A DNA stretch of 64,000 nt, taken from positions 620,001 to 684,000 of the forward strand of contig NZ_QMDL01000001.1 in the NCBI RefSeq assembly GCF_003336705.1. Reading direction: 5' to 3'. Shown here piece by piece: positions 8,716 to 19,108 of the stretch (its first letter is position 1; each line of letters starts with the position of its first letter). The DNA comes from Marinobacter litoralis. Lineage in GTDB: Bacteria > Pseudomonadota > Gammaproteobacteria > Pseudomonadales > Oleiphilaceae. Below the pieces are notes generated by a model that saw only the letters and a list, made by a program, of their open reading frames with translations, searched no databases and had not been told where the DNA came from. The position numbers were made by a program, and so were the translations under genes.

Positions 8716-10185
8716 GTGAGTCACGACAAGATCAACCAGCATCTGTCCAACTGGACTGAACGAGAGTCCACCGCGGAAGCGATGATTCCGCTGATCGGCC
8801 GCCTTTACCGTAAAAACAATGTAGTAACATCTGTTTACGGTCGTTCGATCATTAACCAGTCTGTGATCGATATCCTGCGGGCTCACCGTTTCGTTCGCCA
8901 GGTTGAAGATAGCGAACTGTCTGTGCATGACACCATGCCGATCCTGCAAGAGATGGATAAGCTGAATCTGGGCCGTGCTCACGTTGATATCGGTAAGCTT
9001 GCGGTCAAGTTCAAAGATGAAGGCGGTGACCTTGTTGAGTTTCTGAAGCGCGAGATCGGCCCTATTGTTGGTGAGTACGAAGCGCAGTCCGAGCAAGACG
9101 CCAACAACGACACCAAAGACGTGGTTCTGTACGGTTTCGGTCGTATTGGTCGTCTTCTGGCTCGCATCCTGATCGAAAAGGCAGGTGGCGGTAACAACCT
9201 GCGTCTGCGCGCGATCGTCGTGCGTCAGGGCGGTGCTGAAAACGATCTCGAGAAGCGCGCCAGCTTGCTGCGTCGTGACTCTGTGCACGGGCCTTTCAAT
9301 GGTTCTATCACCGTTGATGAAGAAAACTCTGCCCTGATCGCTAACGGCAACTTCATCAAAGTGATCTACTCTGGTGGTCCTGATCAGGTGGATTACACCG
9401 AATACGGTATCGACAACGCCATCGTTGTGGATAACACCGGTATCTGGCGTGATGAAGCTGGCCTTGGTCTGCACCTGAAGTCCAAAGGTGTTAGCCGGGT
9501 GATTCTGACGGCGCCGGGTAAGGGCGACATCAAGAACATAGTTTACGGTATCAACAACGATTGGATCACCGAAGACGACAAGATTCTGTCTGCTGCTTCT
9601 TGCACCACTAACGCCATCACCCCTGTATTGAAGGCGATCAACGACGAGTTCGGTATTGAAGACGGTCACGTTGAAACCGTTCACTCGTACACCAACGACC
9701 AGAACCTGATCGACAACTACCACAAAGGCAGCCGTCGCGGTCGTAGTGCAGCATTGAACATGGTTATCACTGAAACAGGCGCGGCTAAAGCGGTTGCGAA
9801 AGCTCTGCCTGAGTTGAAGGGCAAATTGAGCGGCAACGCGATCCGTGTTCCGACTCCGAACGTTTCCATGGCGATCCTGAACCTGAACCTGAAGTCTGAT
9901 GTAGACGTGGAAAAGGTGAATGAATACCTGCGTGAAATGGCTCTGCACTCTGAGCTGCAAAAGCAGATCGACTTTGTGAATTCGCCAGAAGTGGTTTCAA
10001 CCGACTTCGTAGGCTCGCGTCACGCGGGTGTGGTTGACGCTCAGGCGACCATCGCCAACGGCAAGCGCCTGATTCTGTACGTATGGTACGACAACGAATT
10101 CGGCTACAGCGCTCAGGTTATCCGTTGCGTTAACCAGATGGCTGGCGTTGATTACCCGATCTTCCCGAAGCGCGCACGCGACTAA
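8716..10185 (+). CDS. gap: Glyceraldehyde-3-phosphate dehydrogenase, long form
   Basis: A 489-residue NAD(P)-dependent GAPDH. About 135 residues of extra N-terminal helical sequence precede the Rossmann fold (YGFGRIGRLLARIL); the catalytic Cys lies in SAASCTTNAITPVL, and the C-terminal WYDNEFGYS motif is intact. This long form matches the Pseudomonas gene next to mfd (PA3001), and differs from the 330-residue glycolytic GapA. Start GTG 8716 has CGAGG 8 nt upstream and aligns with the Pseudomonas N-terminus; an ATG at 8647 would add 23 unlikely residues. Divergent from mfd and followed by a strong terminator, so probably a single-gene unit. Confidence 0.94.
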   Translation: MSHDKINQHLSNWTERESTAEAMIPLIGRLYRKNNVVTSVYGRSIINQSVIDILRAHRFVRQVEDSELSVHDTMPILQEMDKLNLGRAHVDIGKLAVKFKDEGGDLVEFLKREIGPIVGEYEAQSEQDANNDTKDVVLYGFGRIGRLLARILIEKAGGGNNLRLRAIVVRQGGAENDLEKRASLLRRDSVHGPFNGSITVDEENSALIANGNFIKVIYSGGPDQVDYTEYGIDNAIVVDNTGIWRDEAGLGLHLKSKGVSRVILTAPGKGDIKNIVYGINNDWITEDDKILSAASCTTNAITPVLKAINDEFGIEDGHVETVHSYTNDQNLIDNYHKGSRRGRSAALNMVITETGAAKAVAKALPELKGKLSGNAIRVPTPNVSMAILNLNLKSDVDVEKVNEYLREMALHSELQKQIDFVNSPEVVSTDFVGSRHAGVVDAQATIANGKRLILYVWYDNEFGYSAQVIRCVNQMAGVDYPIFPKRARD

Positions 10186-10217
10186 GGTCGTAGTTCGGCT
10201 CGAGAGAGGCGGAAAGG

Positions 10218-10252
10218 AAAGCCCCGGTAACGAGAGTTGCCGGGGCTTTTTT
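10218..10252 (+). terminator. Rho-independent terminator after gap
   Basis: GCCCCGG (10221-10227) and CCGGGGC (10240-10246) form a 7-bp GC-rich stem, extended by an A-rich 5' flank pairing with the six T residues that follow. Confidence 0.92.
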
Positions 10253-10288
10253 GTATATTTTGGCATCAAAAGCATATTGGTTACCGGT

Positions 10289-10316
10289 GGAAATAGGTTT
10301 CCGTAATCTCTATAAT
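10289..10316 (+). promoter_or_regulatory. Candidate nqr operon promoter with a palindrome over the -35 region
   Basis: A consensus -10 hexamer TATAAT lies at 10311-10316, about 100 nt before nqrA. The -35 position (about 10288-10293, TGGAAA) is poor and is covered by an inverted repeat, GGAAA-TAGG-TTTCC at 10289-10302, which could be an activator or repressor site. The -10 is seen directly; the regulation is inference. Confidence 0.5.
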
Positions 10317-10413
10317 TGGCGCGATTTTGGGTGTGTCTTGCTCCGCGGTACGTTTCTCAGGAGTTGGGCGTTTAAGAATCCACAGAATAGTTTCTGATGA
10401 CTGGATGAGGCTA

Positions 10414-11760
10414 ATGATCAAGATCAAAAAAGGCCTGGATCTTCCCATCAGCGGCGCTCCCGAACAGACCATTACCGATGGCAAGCCGATTCGCCACGTG
10501 GCGCTTATTGGCTTTGACTATCACGGCATGAAGCCGACTATGGCTGTAAAAGAAGGGGACCGTGTTAAGCGCGGTACGCTGCTGTTCACGGATAAGAAGA
10601 CCGAAGGCGTTCGTTACACTTCACCGGCTGCCGGTGTGGTGAAAGAAGTTAATCGCGGTGAGCGTCGAGTATTTCAATCTGTTGTCATCGAGATCGATGG
10701 TGACGAGGCTGAAACCTATGCCCGCTACAACGACTCGGATCTCGCCGGCCTGGAACGCCAGCAAGTAGTCGATAACCTTGTTGAATCCGGTTTGTGGACA
10801 GCGTTCCGCACTCGTCCGTACAGCAAGGTTCCGGCTATCGACTCTGCTCCGAACTCCATTTTTGTGTCAGTGATGGACACCAATCCGCTAGCGGCGGACC
10901 CTGCGGTGATCATTGGCGAGAACAGTCAGGCTTTTGAAAAAGGTTTGACCATTATCTCTCGCCTCACTAACGGTAAGGTATTCGTTACGGGTAAACCGGG
11001 CACTAACGTGTCTGTGCCGAAAGCCGACAACATCGAAGTGCATCAGTTTGATGGTGTACATCCTGCCGGCAACGTGGGAACCCACATCCATTATTTGGAC
11101 CCGGTTTCCGCCAACAAGACCGTCTGGTCAATCAATTACCAAGACGTGATCGATATCGCCAAGCTGTTCGAAACCGGTGAAGTACCGGTTGAGCGCATCG
11201 TGGCTATCGGTGGCCCGAAAGCTCTGAAGCCTCGCCTCGTTCGTACCCGTTTGGGTGCCAGCTTGCCTGAGCTTCTGGACGGTGAAGTAGCAACCGATTG
11301 CGAGATCCGTGCGATCTCCGGTTCTGTCTTCGGTGGCCGTCGTGGTGATGGTCCTTGTGCCTACCTGGGCCGGTTTGCCAACCAAGTGTCTGTTCTGGAA
11401 GAGGGCTTTAAGCGCCACTTCATGGGCTGGTTGACCCCGGGTGCCAACAAGTTCTCCGTACTGAACATCTACTTGTCCAAGCTGATGGGCGGCAAGCGCT
11501 TCGACTTCACCACCACCACCAACGGTAGTGAACGCGCGATGGTCCCCGTTGGTGCCTATGAGCAGGTGATGCCGCTGGATATTCTGCCAACTCAGTTGCT
11601 GCGTGCGCTGATTGTTGGTGATACCGAAGTGGCTCAGAAGCTGGGCGCTCTGGAACTGGACGAAGAAGATCTCTCCCTGTGCACCTTTGTGTGTCCGGGT
11701 AAATATGAATACGGTCCGATTCTCCGCGAGAACCTGACCCGAATCGAGATCGAGGGCTAA
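10414..11760 (+). CDS. nqrA: Na+-translocating NADH:quinone reductase subunit A
   Basis: A 448-residue NqrA, the peripheral cytoplasmic subunit that sits at the quinone side of the Na+-NQR complex. The N-terminus [15 protein letters not shown] is characteristic, followed by a biotinyl-lipoyl-like domain and an SLBB-like region. Its length is close to Vibrio NqrA (446). Start ATG 10414 is chosen by family N-terminus; GAGG lies only 3 nt upstream, so ATG 10405 is possible. It is the first gene of a tight operon (nqrB starts 4 nt after its stop). Confidence 0.96.
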   Translation: MIKIKKGLDLPISGAPEQTITDGKPIRHVALIGFDYHGMKPTMAVKEGDRVKRGTLLFTDKKTEGVRYTSPAAGVVKEVNRGERRVFQSVVIEIDGDEAETYARYNDSDLAGLERQQVVDNLVESGLWTAFRTRPYSKVPAIDSAPNSIFVSVMDTNPLAADPAVIIGENSQAFEKGLTIISRLTNGKVFVTGKPGTNVSVPKADNIEVHQFDGVHPAGNVGTHIHYLDPVSANKTVWSINYQDVIDIAKLFETGEVPVERIVAIGGPKALKPRLVRTRLGASLPELLDGEVATDCEIRAISGSVFGGRRGDGPCAYLGRFANQVSVLEEGFKRHFMGWLTPGANKFSVLNIYLSKLMGGKRFDFTTTTNGSERAMVPVGAYEQVMPLDILPTQLLRALIVGDTEVAQKLGALELDEEDLSLCTFVCPGKYEYGPILRENLTRIEIEG

Positions 11761-11764
11761 CAAG

Positions 11765-12973
11765 ATGTCTATCAGACAGTATCTCGATGGTATCGAGCAT
11801 CACTTTGAGAAAGGTGGCAAGTGGGAGCGCTGGTACGCGCTGTACGAAGCTGCCGACACTATTTTCTACACGCCCGGATCGGTAACCAAGACAACTTCTC
11901 ACGTACGTGATGGTGTTGATCTTAAGCGCATCATGATCACCGTGTGGTTGTGTGCGTTCCCGGCGATGTTCTTCGGTATGTGGAATATTGGCTATCAGGC
12001 CAACAATTTCCTGGCCGCTAACCCGGACGCTTTTGTAGGCGACGGTGGTCTGCGTACCGCATTTATTCAAGCTCTCGCCGTTACAGGTGCTGGAGCTGGC
12101 CTGTGGGACAACTTCGTATACGGGATGGCTTACTTCATTCCGGTATATGCGGTGACCTTCATTGTGGGCGGTTTCTGGGAAGTTCTGTTTGCAACCGTGC
12201 GTCGTCACGAAGTAAACGAAGGCTTCTTCGTAACGTCTATCCTGTTCGCATTGATTTGCCCGCCTTCCATTCCTCTTTGGCAGGTGGCTCTGGGCATCAC
12301 CTTCGGCGTTGTGATCGGTAAAGAAGTCTTTGGCGGTACTGGCAAAAACTTCCTGAACCCGGCGCTGACGGGTCGTGCGTTCCTTTACTTTGCGTATCCG
12401 GCTCAGATTTCCGGCGACACCGTATGGACGGCTGTTGACGGTTTCAGCGGAGCGACTGCGCTAAGCGTAGCGGCCAGCGAAGGTATGGAAGTGTTGAACC
12501 AGCAGATCGGCTGGATGAACGCGTTCGTCGGGACCATTCAAGGTTCTATGGGTGAAACCTCCACAATTGCTGTGCTGATTGGCGGCTTGGCACTGATCGC
12601 CATGCGTATTGCCAGCTACCGCATTGTTGGGGGCGTGCTGATCGGCATGATTGCTATGTCTCTGCTGCTGAACCTGGTTGGATCTGAAACCAACAACATG
12701 TTTGCCGTACCGCCGCACTGGCATCTGGTAATGGGTGGTTTTGCCTTCGGTATGATGTTCATGGCAACAGATCCGGTTTCAGCGTCTATGACCAACACCG
12801 GCCGCTGGTGCTTCGGCATTCTGGTGGGTGTAATGACCGTCCTTATCCGCGTAGTTAACCCTGCGTTCCCGGAAGGCATCATGTTGGCGATTCTGTTTGC
12901 TAACCTGTTTGCTCCGTTGATGGATCATTACGTGGTTCAAGCAAACATCAAACGGAGGCTTGCTCGTGGCTAA
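11765..12973 (+). CDS. nqrB: Na+-translocating NADH:quinone reductase subunit B
   Basis: A 402-residue integral membrane subunit with about ten hydrophobic helices. It carries one covalent FMN on the Thr of the motif DGFSGAT (Thr231 here) and binds riboflavin; this subunit contains much of the Na+ path. The FMN is attached by ApbE, encoded downstream. The last 8 nt overlap nqrC, whose ribosome-binding site CGGAGG lies inside nqrB. Confidence 0.97.
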   Translation: MSIRQYLDGIEHHFEKGGKWERWYALYEAADTIFYTPGSVTKTTSHVRDGVDLKRIMITVWLCAFPAMFFGMWNIGYQANNFLAANPDAFVGDGGLRTAFIQALAVTGAGAGLWDNFVYGMAYFIPVYAVTFIVGGFWEVLFATVRRHEVNEGFFVTSILFALICPPSIPLWQVALGITFGVVIGKEVFGGTGKNFLNPALTGRAFLYFAYPAQISGDTVWTAVDGFSGATALSVAASEGMEVLNQQIGWMNAFVGTIQGSMGETSTIAVLIGGLALIAMRIASYRIVGGVLIGMIAMSLLLNLVGSETNNMFAVPPHWHLVMGGFAFGMMFMATDPVSASMTNTGRWCFGILVGVMTVLIRVVNPAFPEGIMLAILFANLFAPLMDHYVVQANIKRRLARG

Positions 12974-13769
12974 AGCTAAAGAAACTGTCTCCAGAACGCT
13001 GATCGTTGCACTGGTACTGAGTATCGTATTCTCTGTGGTGGTTTCTACCGCAGCGGTATCGCTCCGTCCGGCTCAGGTTAAAAACCAGAACCTGGACATC
13101 AAGTCCAACATTCTGGCAGCAGCCGGTATGCTGGAAACCGGCGCAAGCGCTGATCAGATCGAGGAACGCTTTGAACTGTTCGACGTTCGCCTGGTTGATC
13201 TTGAAACCGGTGATTTCGTAGAGCCTTCTGCCGTCGGTGTAGAAGATCCTATGAAGTACGACATGTATAAAGCGGCTTCTGACCCGAAATTGAGCACTAA
13301 CATTCCATCCTCCGAAGACCAGGCGGGCATTAAGCGCCGCCCGAACATCGCAAAGGTATACACCTTGAGCGAAAACGGAGATCTGGTTCGAGTGGTTCTG
13401 CCAGTACACGGATACGGCCTGTGGTCTACCTTGTACGGTTTCGTGTCTCTTGAAGGTGATTTGAATACCATCGAAGGGCTTGGTTTCTACGCTCACGCAG
13501 AAACCCCGGGTCTCGGTGGTGAAGTGGACAACCCCCGCTGGAAGCAGCAGTGGGTGGGTAAGGAACTGTACGGCGACGACCCGACCGAGCCTCAAATCAA
13601 GCTGGTCAAAGGTGGAGTTGGTGCGGATGCCAAGAACAAAGAGCACAAAATTGATGCTCTTTCAGGCGCCACACTCACCAGCCGCGGTGTTGAACAACTG
13701 GTCAACTACTGGATGGGCGACCGTGGCTACGCGCCGTTCCTCAAGAAACTTCGTGAAGGGGAGGTCTGA
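12966..13769 (+). CDS. nqrC: Na+-translocating NADH:quinone reductase subunit C
   Basis: A 267-residue subunit with one N-terminal transmembrane helix (about 10-33) and a periplasmic FMN-binding domain. The flavinylation motif SGATLTS is present with the acceptor Thr at residue 236. Start GTG 12966 is 7 nt after GGAGG (12954-12958); an in-frame TTG at 12960 is too close to that site. It overlaps nqrB by 8 nt and is followed by nqrD after 2 nt. Confidence 0.96.
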   Translation: MAKAKETVSRTLIVALVLSIVFSVVVSTAAVSLRPAQVKNQNLDIKSNILAAAGMLETGASADQIEERFELFDVRLVDLETGDFVEPSAVGVEDPMKYDMYKAASDPKLSTNIPSSEDQAGIKRRPNIAKVYTLSENGDLVRVVLPVHGYGLWSTLYGFVSLEGDLNTIEGLGFYAHAETPGLGGEVDNPRWKQQWVGKELYGDDPTEPQIKLVKGGVGADAKNKEHKIDALSGATLTSRGVEQLVNYWMGDRGYAPFLKKLREGEV

Positions 13770-13771
13770 TC

Positions 13772-14437
13772 ATGGCTGAAGCAAGCGCCAAACAGGTTCT
13801 TTTCGAACCGATATTCAGTAACAACCCGATCGGGCTGCAGATCCTTGGTATTTGTTCAGCGCTCGCCGTAACCACGAGCATGAGCGTCACCATCGTTATG
13901 TGCTTGTCGGTTATTGCGGTTACCGCGTTTTCGAACCTGGCCGTATCGCTGGTACGTACCCAGATTCCGGGCAGTATCCGGATCATCGTACAGATGACTA
14001 TCATTGCCTCTCTGGTAATCGTGGTAGACCAGATCCTCAAGGCCTATGCCTACGAAATCAGTAAGCAATTGTCGGTTTTCGTTGGACTGATCATTACTAA
14101 CTGTATCGTTATGGGTCGTGCCGAAGGTTTTGCCATGAAGAATGGCCCTTGGTTGAGCTTCGTGGACGGTATCGGTAACGGTCTTGGCTACTCGGTCATG
14201 CTGTTGTTCGTTGCTTTCTTCCGTGAGCTGCTGGGCGCAGGTTCTTTGTTCGGTGTTACCTTGCTGACTCCGGTTAACGAAGGCGGCTGGTACATCACTA
14301 ACGGCTTGTTGCTGTTGCCACCCAGTGCGTTCTTCATCATTGGTTTGGCGATCTGGGGTCTTCGTACCTGGATGCCTGAGCAGGTTGAAGAGCCGGACTA
14401 CAAGATGTCCCGTCACACCCATAAGGAGGCGTTCTGA
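13772..14437 (+). CDS. nqrD: Na+-translocating NADH:quinone reductase subunit D
   Basis: A 221-residue polytopic membrane protein with six hydrophobic helices, homologous to NqrE and to RnfE. NqrD and NqrE form a pseudo-symmetric pair that binds an intramembrane iron-sulfur cluster through conserved Cys; a candidate is the Cys in [16 protein letters not shown]. Start ATG 13772 follows GGGGAGG. Its stop codon shares one base with the nqrE start (TGATGG). Confidence 0.96.
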   Translation: MAEASAKQVLFEPIFSNNPIGLQILGICSALAVTTSMSVTIVMCLSVIAVTAFSNLAVSLVRTQIPGSIRIIVQMTIIASLVIVVDQILKAYAYEISKQLSVFVGLIITNCIVMGRAEGFAMKNGPWLSFVDGIGNGLGYSVMLLFVAFFRELLGAGSLFGVTLLTPVNEGGWYITNGLLLLPPSAFFIIGLAIWGLRTWMPEQVEEPDYKMSRHTHKEAF

Positions 14438-15045
14438 TGGAGCACTATATCAGCCTGCTTCTCAAGGCAATTTTCATTGAGAACATGGCGCTCGCGTTCT
14501 TCTTGGGTATGTGTACGTTCCTGGCCATCTCCAAGAAAGTTGAAGCTGCTACCGGTTTGGGTATCGCGGTAATTGTTGTACTGACGTTGACCGTTCCGGT
14601 GAACAACCTCATTTACAACAACATTCTGCGTGAAGGTGCGCTGGCGTGGGCCGGTCTGCCTGAGGTTGATCTGAGCTTCCTCGGCCTGATCACTTACATC
14701 GGTGTTATTGCGGCCATTGTTCAGATCATGGAAATGATTCTGGATAAATACATTCCGGCGCTTTACTCCGCGCTGGGTGTGTTCCTGCCATTGATCACGG
14801 TGAACTGCGCCATCATGGGTGCGGCACTGTTCATGGTAGAGCGTGATTACACCTTCAGTGAAAGTGTGGTTTACGGCTTTGGTGCTGGTGTTGGCTGGGC
14901 GTTGGCAATCGTTGCCCTGGCTGGTATCCGCGAGAAGCTCAAGTACAGCGATGTTCCGGAAGGCCTGCGTGGCTTGGGGATCACCTTCATTACTGTTGGT
15001 TTGATGTCCCTTGGCTTTATGTCCTTTTCAGGGATTTCCCTGTAA
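14437..15045 (+). CDS. nqrE: Na+-translocating NADH:quinone reductase subunit E
   Basis: A 202-residue polytopic membrane protein paired with NqrD, with six hydrophobic helices and inverted topology relative to it. The Cys in [11 protein letters not shown] and in [13 protein letters not shown] are the expected ligands for the intramembrane cluster. Translation is coupled to nqrD by the one-base overlap; AAGGAGG lies just before its ATG inside nqrD. Confidence 0.96.
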   Translation: MEHYISLLLKAIFIENMALAFFLGMCTFLAISKKVEAATGLGIAVIVVLTLTVPVNNLIYNNILREGALAWAGLPEVDLSFLGLITYIGVIAAIVQIMEMILDKYIPALYSALGVFLPLITVNCAIMGAALFMVERDYTFSESVVYGFGAGVGWALAIVALAGIREKLKYSDVPEGLRGLGITFITVGLMSLGFMSFSGISL

Positions 15046-15082
15046 TTCACCCGGTGATTCGGTTTAACGAAAAGGCGAGACC

Positions 15083-16309
15083 ATGTATACAGAAATAATA
15101 CTCGGCGTGGTCATGTTCACCGTTATCGTTCTGGCGCTCGTTGCGGTCATCCTCGCAGCGAGATCCAAACTGGTAAGCACCGGTGATGTGACCATCGAAA
15201 TCAATGACGACCCGGAACACACCGTGAAAACGGAAGCCGGTGGCAAACTGTTGGGCACCCTGGCAGGCAGTGGTATCTTCTTGTCCTCCGCTTGCGGCGG
15301 CGGCGGTACCTGTGCCCAGTGTAAGTGTAAAGTTCTGGACGGCGGCGGCGCGATGCTGCCGACTGAAAAGACACACTTCACCAACCGTGAAGAAAAAGAA
15401 GGCTGGCGTTTGTCGTGTCAGGTTCCTGTTAAGCAGGACATGAAGATCGAAGTGCCAGAAGAATTCTTTGGCGTGAAGAAGTGGGAATGCGAAGTCATTT
15501 CTAACCACAACGTGGCCACTTTCATCAAAGAATTGGTATTGAAGCTTCCGGAAGGCGAGGAAGTAGACTTCCGAGCTGGTGGTTACGTGCAGTTGGAGTG
15601 CCCTCCTTACGAAATCAATTTCAAAGATTTCGCTATCGAGGAAGAGTTCCACGAAGATTGGGACAAGCACGACATCTGGCGTTATAAGGCGATCAATAAA
15701 GAAGAAACTATCCGGGCCTATTCCATGGCGAACTACCCGGAAGAAAAGGGTCTTCTTAAGTTCAACATCCGTATCGCTACACCGCCTCCTGGCACCGACC
15801 ACCCACCAGGCATCATGTCGAGCTACGTGTTCAACCTGAAGCCGGGTGACAAGGTTACCGTTATGGGGCCGTTCGGTGAGTTCTTCGCCAAGAAGACAGA
15901 TGCTGAAATGGTGTTTGTTGGTGGTGGTGCGGGTATGGCGCCTATGCGTTCCCACATCTTTGACCAGCTCAAGCGCCTGAAGTCGAAGCGTAAGATCAGC
16001 TTCTGGTACGGTGCACGAAGTGTTCGCGAGATGTTCTACGTTGAAGACTTCGACGGCTTGGCCGAAGAGAACGAAAACTTCGAGTGGCATGTTGCGTTGT
16101 CTGATGCACTGCCAACCGATAATTGGGAAGGCCCGACCGGGTTCATCCACAACGTGTTGTACGATAACTATCTGAAGGACCATCCGGCGCCTGAAGATTG
16201 TGAGTTCTACATGTGTGGGCCTCCAATCATGAACGCGTCGGTCATCAAGATGTTGAAAGACCTTGGTGTAGAAGATGAAAACATCATGCTGGATGACTTT
16301 GGAGGTTAA
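15083..16309 (+). CDS. nqrF: Na+-translocating NADH:quinone reductase subunit F
   Basis: A 408-residue NADH-oxidising entry subunit. After one N-terminal membrane helix (about 3-26) comes a ferredoxin-like domain whose 2Fe-2S ligands are Cys71, Cys77, Cys80 and Cys112, then a ferredoxin-reductase domain with the FAD motif RAYSMANY, the NADH-binding [12 protein letters not shown] segment and the C-terminal CGPPIM motif. All key residues seen are present. It lies 37 nt after nqrE and 9 nt before apbE. Confidence 0.97.
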   Translation: MYTEIILGVVMFTVIVLALVAVILAARSKLVSTGDVTIEINDDPEHTVKTEAGGKLLGTLAGSGIFLSSACGGGGTCAQCKCKVLDGGGAMLPTEKTHFTNREEKEGWRLSCQVPVKQDMKIEVPEEFFGVKKWECEVISNHNVATFIKELVLKLPEGEEVDFRAGGYVQLECPPYEINFKDFAIEEEFHEDWDKHDIWRYKAINKEETIRAYSMANYPEEKGLLKFNIRIATPPPGTDHPPGIMSSYVFNLKPGDKVTVMGPFGEFFAKKTDAEMVFVGGGAGMAPMRSHIFDQLKRLKSKRKISFWYGARSVREMFYVEDFDGLAEENENFEWHVALSDALPTDNWEGPTGFIHNVLYDNYLKDHPAPEDCEFYMCGPPIMNASVIKMLKDLGVEDENIMLDDFGG

Positions 16310-16318
16310 TTAGCTCAA

Positions 16319-17368
16319 ATGACATCCCGCATGTATGAACCCGTCAGGGTGGTTATGGCCAGCGTCATTATGACGCTGGCTGTGGCCGCCCTGGCGGGTT
16401 GCTCGTTTCAGGAAGAAGAAAAAGTCTGGGAGATTTCTGGTGGGATCTTCGGGACGACTTATCACATCAATGTCGTATTGCCGGAAGACAACGCCAGGCT
16501 TAACGTATTGGCGCAGAGTATCCAGGCGGAGTTGGAGCAGGTTGACAGCGCTATGTCTACCTGGAAGCAGGATTCAGAACTTTCGAAGTTGAATCGAAAA
16601 CCGAATCAGGCTGACTGGACAACACTTTCCGCGCCACTGTTTGAAGTGATTCAACGTGCCCAGGAAATATCTGCCCAGACGGATGGGGCCTTCGATGCCA
16701 CCATTGGTCCGGTGGTTAATCTTTGGGGATTTGGCCCGGATGCCCGGCCAGAGCACATTCCCTCCGATGAAGAACTGGAAAACCTGCTGAGTGTCACCGG
16801 GTGGGAATTCCTGGAGCTGGACAAAGAATCCTCGGCTATTCGCAGTACACATCCTCAGTACATCGACCTGTCGGGCATTGCTAAGGGCTATGGTGTGGAT
16901 GTCGTCGCCCGCTACCTCGACAGCCAAGGTGTTCCAGCCTACCTTGTGGAGATAGGCGGTGAGGTGCGTACCCGTGGCCGTAAGCCCGATGGCGAAGTCT
17001 GGCGATTGGCGGTGGAGACCCCTTCGGAGCAAGCCCGACAAGTAAATGTGGTGGTGGCGCTGGATCAGAAATCCATGGCAACTTCCGGTGACTATCGGAA
17101 CTACTACGAATCGGAAGGGCATCGATATTCGCATACAATTGATCCAGATACCGGTAGGCCGATTGAACATCGGTTAGCATCGGTGACGGTGATTTCGGAT
17201 GACTGCATGACGGCTGATGCATTAGCAACGGCCTTTAATGTCATGGGGTTCGAGCGGGCAATGAGTCTGGCGACCCGAGAAAATATTCCGGCGTATTTTA
17301 TTGTAAGGGGTGAAGCTGGATTTGACGTGCACAGCACGCCGGCGTTTTCGTCTTACGTTGTCCAGTAA
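16319..17368 (+). CDS. apbE: FAD:protein FMN transferase ApbE (lipoprotein)
   Basis: A 349-residue flavin transferase that attaches FMN covalently to Thr residues of NqrB and NqrC. The signal peptide ends in a lipobox (LAGC, Cys about residue 28), placing it at the membrane facing the periplasm. Family motifs visible are GTTYHINV, MSTWKQDSELSKLN, IDLSGIAKGYGVDVVARYL and HTIDPDTGRPI, the last including metal and flavin binding residues. The best Shine-Dalgarno (GGAGG 16301-16305) is 13 nt from ATG 16319, so the start may be ATG 16331. It is cotranscribed with nqrF and nqrM. Confidence 0.95.
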   Translation: MTSRMYEPVRVVMASVIMTLAVAALAGCSFQEEEKVWEISGGIFGTTYHINVVLPEDNARLNVLAQSIQAELEQVDSAMSTWKQDSELSKLNRKPNQADWTTLSAPLFEVIQRAQEISAQTDGAFDATIGPVVNLWGFGPDARPEHIPSDEELENLLSVTGWEFLELDKESSAIRSTHPQYIDLSGIAKGYGVDVVARYLDSQGVPAYLVEIGGEVRTRGRKPDGEVWRLAVETPSEQARQVNVVVALDQKSMATSGDYRNYYESEGHRYSHTIDPDTGRPIEHRLASVTVISDDCMTADALATAFNVMGFERAMSLATRENIPAYFIVRGEAGFDVHSTPAFSSYVVQ

Positions 17369-17379
17369 AGGGGGCAGAT

Positions 17380-17622
17380 ATGAGTACCTTTTTGTTAGTT
17401 TTGGCGATTGTGGTTTTACTGATGGTGGGTATGTCCGTTGGTGTTATCTTCGGCCGTAAGCCAATCAGCGGCACTTGCGGTGGCATTGGTGCACTCGGCA
17501 TCAGTTCTTCTTGTGATATTTGTGGTGGTAACACCCAGAAGTGTGAAGAGAGTCGTACTGACTCTGCAGAGCCAGCGAAAGCAGAAAATCTGGCTTACGA
17601 TGCCAGCAAAATTGATAAGTAA
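17380..17622 (+). CDS. nqrM: Na+-NQR maturation factor NqrM
   Basis: An 80-residue protein (formerly DUF539). One N-terminal membrane helix (about 4-24) is followed by Cys33, Cys45, Cys48 and Cys55, the Cys pattern needed to deliver iron to the NqrD/NqrE centre. The C-terminal tail is polar. It lies 11 nt after apbE with GGGGGCAG upstream, completing a full self-contained Na+-NQR assembly operon. Confidence 0.94.
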   Translation: MSTFLLVLAIVVLLMVGMSVGVIFGRKPISGTCGGIGALGISSSCDICGGNTQKCEESRTDSAEPAKAENLAYDASKIDK

Positions 17623-17691
17623 CAGCAAGCGAACACACACTCAATAATTAAAGCTACGCTCACGAGACGTAGATAAGGAGATACTGCGCGC

Positions 17692-19083
17692 ATGGCAGAA
17701 CATCATTACGACGTTGTTGTGATCGGCGCCGGCCCCTCGGGTGAAGGGGCGGCGATGAACGCGGCTAAGCACAATAAGCGCGTTGCGATCATTGAAGACA
17801 AGGCCACGGTAGGGGGTAACTGTACTCATTGGGGAACCATTCCTTCCAAGGCGCTGCGTCATTCTGTTAAGCAGATCATTACGTTTAACACGAACCAGAT
17901 GTTCCGGGACATCGGTGAACCTCGGTGGTTCTCATTTCCTCGTGTTCTGCAAAGTGCTCAGAAGGTCATTGGTAAGCAGGTCAAATTACGCACGCAGTTT
18001 TACTCCCGAAACCGGGTCGATCTGATTAACGGCCGTGCCGCATTTCTGGACAAGAACCGCTTGGAAATTCGTGGTCATAAATCGGTAGAAACCATCCACT
18101 TCAAGCAGGCCATCATTGCAACCGGTTCGCGCCCTTATCTGCCGCCCGATGTGGATTTCCGTCACCACCGGATTTACAACTCCGACTCCATTCTGAATCT
18201 GTCTCATACTCCGCGCACCTTGATCATCTATGGTGCTGGCGTGATCGGCTCCGAATACGCGTCAATCTTTGCGGGCTTGGGGGTGAAGGTAGATTTGATC
18301 AATCCGGGCAGTCGGCTGCTGTCGTTCCTGGATGACGAGATTTCGGACGCGCTCAGCTACCACCTGAGAAACAACGGTGTGCTGGTTCGCCACAATGAGC
18401 AGTACGAAACCGTCAAAGGGGACGACCACGGTGTGGTGGTCACGCTGCAATCCGGTAAAAAAATCCGGGCAGATGCGTTCCTGTGGTGTAACGGCCGCAG
18501 TGGCAATACCGATAACCTGGGGCTCGACAAAGTCGGGCTTGAGCCGAACAGCCGTGGCCAGTTGTCGGTAGACGATCATTACCGCACCGAGGTAGAGCAT
18601 ATCTACGCGGTGGGCGACGTGATCGGCTGGCCAAGCTTGGCAAGTGCGGCCTACGACCAGGGGCGTTCAGCTTCTTCTGATGTGGTGCAGGATGAGTACT
18701 TCCGTTTCGTGGATGATGTGCCGACCGGCATTTACACCATCCCTGAAATCAGCTCCGTTGGTAAAACCGAGCGCGAGCTGACTGAAGCGAAAGTGCCCTA
18801 CGATGTGGGGCAGGCGTTTTTCAAAGACCTGGCTCGTGCACAGATTACCGGCGAAGCCGTGGGCATGCTGAAGCTGTTGTTCCACAGGGAAACGCGGGAA
18901 ATTCTGGGTATCCACTGCTTTGGTGACCAAGCGGCCGAGATCGTACACATCGGCCAGGCCATTATGAATCAGGAAGGGGAGGCAAACTCCCTGAACTACT
19001 TCATTAACACCACCTTTAACTACCCGACCATGGCGGAAGCCTACCGGGTAGCTGCACTGAACGGCCTGAATCGGATCTTCTGA
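17692..19083 (+). CDS. sthA: Soluble pyridine nucleotide transhydrogenase SthA
   Basis: A 463-residue FAD-dependent enzyme that reoxidises NADPH with NAD+. The FAD motif [15 protein letters not shown] begins at about residue 11. The redox site of related disulfide reductases is replaced by [10 protein letters not shown], where the second Cys is Thr, as expected for transhydrogenases; the usual residue after CTH is Leu, here Trp. An NAD(P) motif [10 protein letters not shown] and a C-terminal dimerisation domain follow. AAGGAGA precedes ATG 17692. It is 69 nt downstream of nqrM, the same neighbour order I recall in Pseudomonas. Confidence 0.96.
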   Translation: MAEHHYDVVVIGAGPSGEGAAMNAAKHNKRVAIIEDKATVGGNCTHWGTIPSKALRHSVKQIITFNTNQMFRDIGEPRWFSFPRVLQSAQKVIGKQVKLRTQFYSRNRVDLINGRAAFLDKNRLEIRGHKSVETIHFKQAIIATGSRPYLPPDVDFRHHRIYNSDSILNLSHTPRTLIIYGAGVIGSEYASIFAGLGVKVDLINPGSRLLSFLDDEISDALSYHLRNNGVLVRHNEQYETVKGDDHGVVVTLQSGKKIRADAFLWCNGRSGNTDNLGLDKVGLEPNSRGQLSVDDHYRTEVEHIYAVGDVIGWPSLASAAYDQGRSASSDVVQDEYFRFVDDVPTGIYTIPEISSVGKTERELTEAKVPYDVGQAFFKDLARAQITGEAVGMLKLLFHRETREILGIHCFGDQAAEIVHIGQAIMNQEGEANSLNYFINTTFNYPTMAEAYRVAALNGLNRIF

Positions 19084-19092
19084 TTCAGGCCG
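19062..19092. repeat. Perfect 11-bp inverted repeat across the sthA stop codon
   Basis: CGGCCTGAATC (19062-19072) and GATTCAGGCCG (19082-19092) are exact reverse complements separated by 9 nt, and include the sthA stop codon at 19081-19083 in the loop and arm. No T-run follows on either strand. It sits between convergent genes and may block read-through or protect 3' ends. Confidence 0.6.
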
Positions 19093-19108
19093 AGTCCCGG
19101 GCGGCCAG

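Noticed and set aside
8710..9960. 416-codon open frame antisense to gap
   Set aside because: It mirrors the strongly biased codons of gap, has low-complexity composition and no ribosome-binding site; GAPDH on the other strand is certain.
15047..16183. 378-codon open frame antisense to nqrF
   Set aside because: NqrF is complete with all Fe-S and FAD residues; the antisense translation shows no domain.
17641..17862. Minus-strand frame across the sthA start
   Set aside because: Overlaps the sthA start and ribosome-binding site; no family features.
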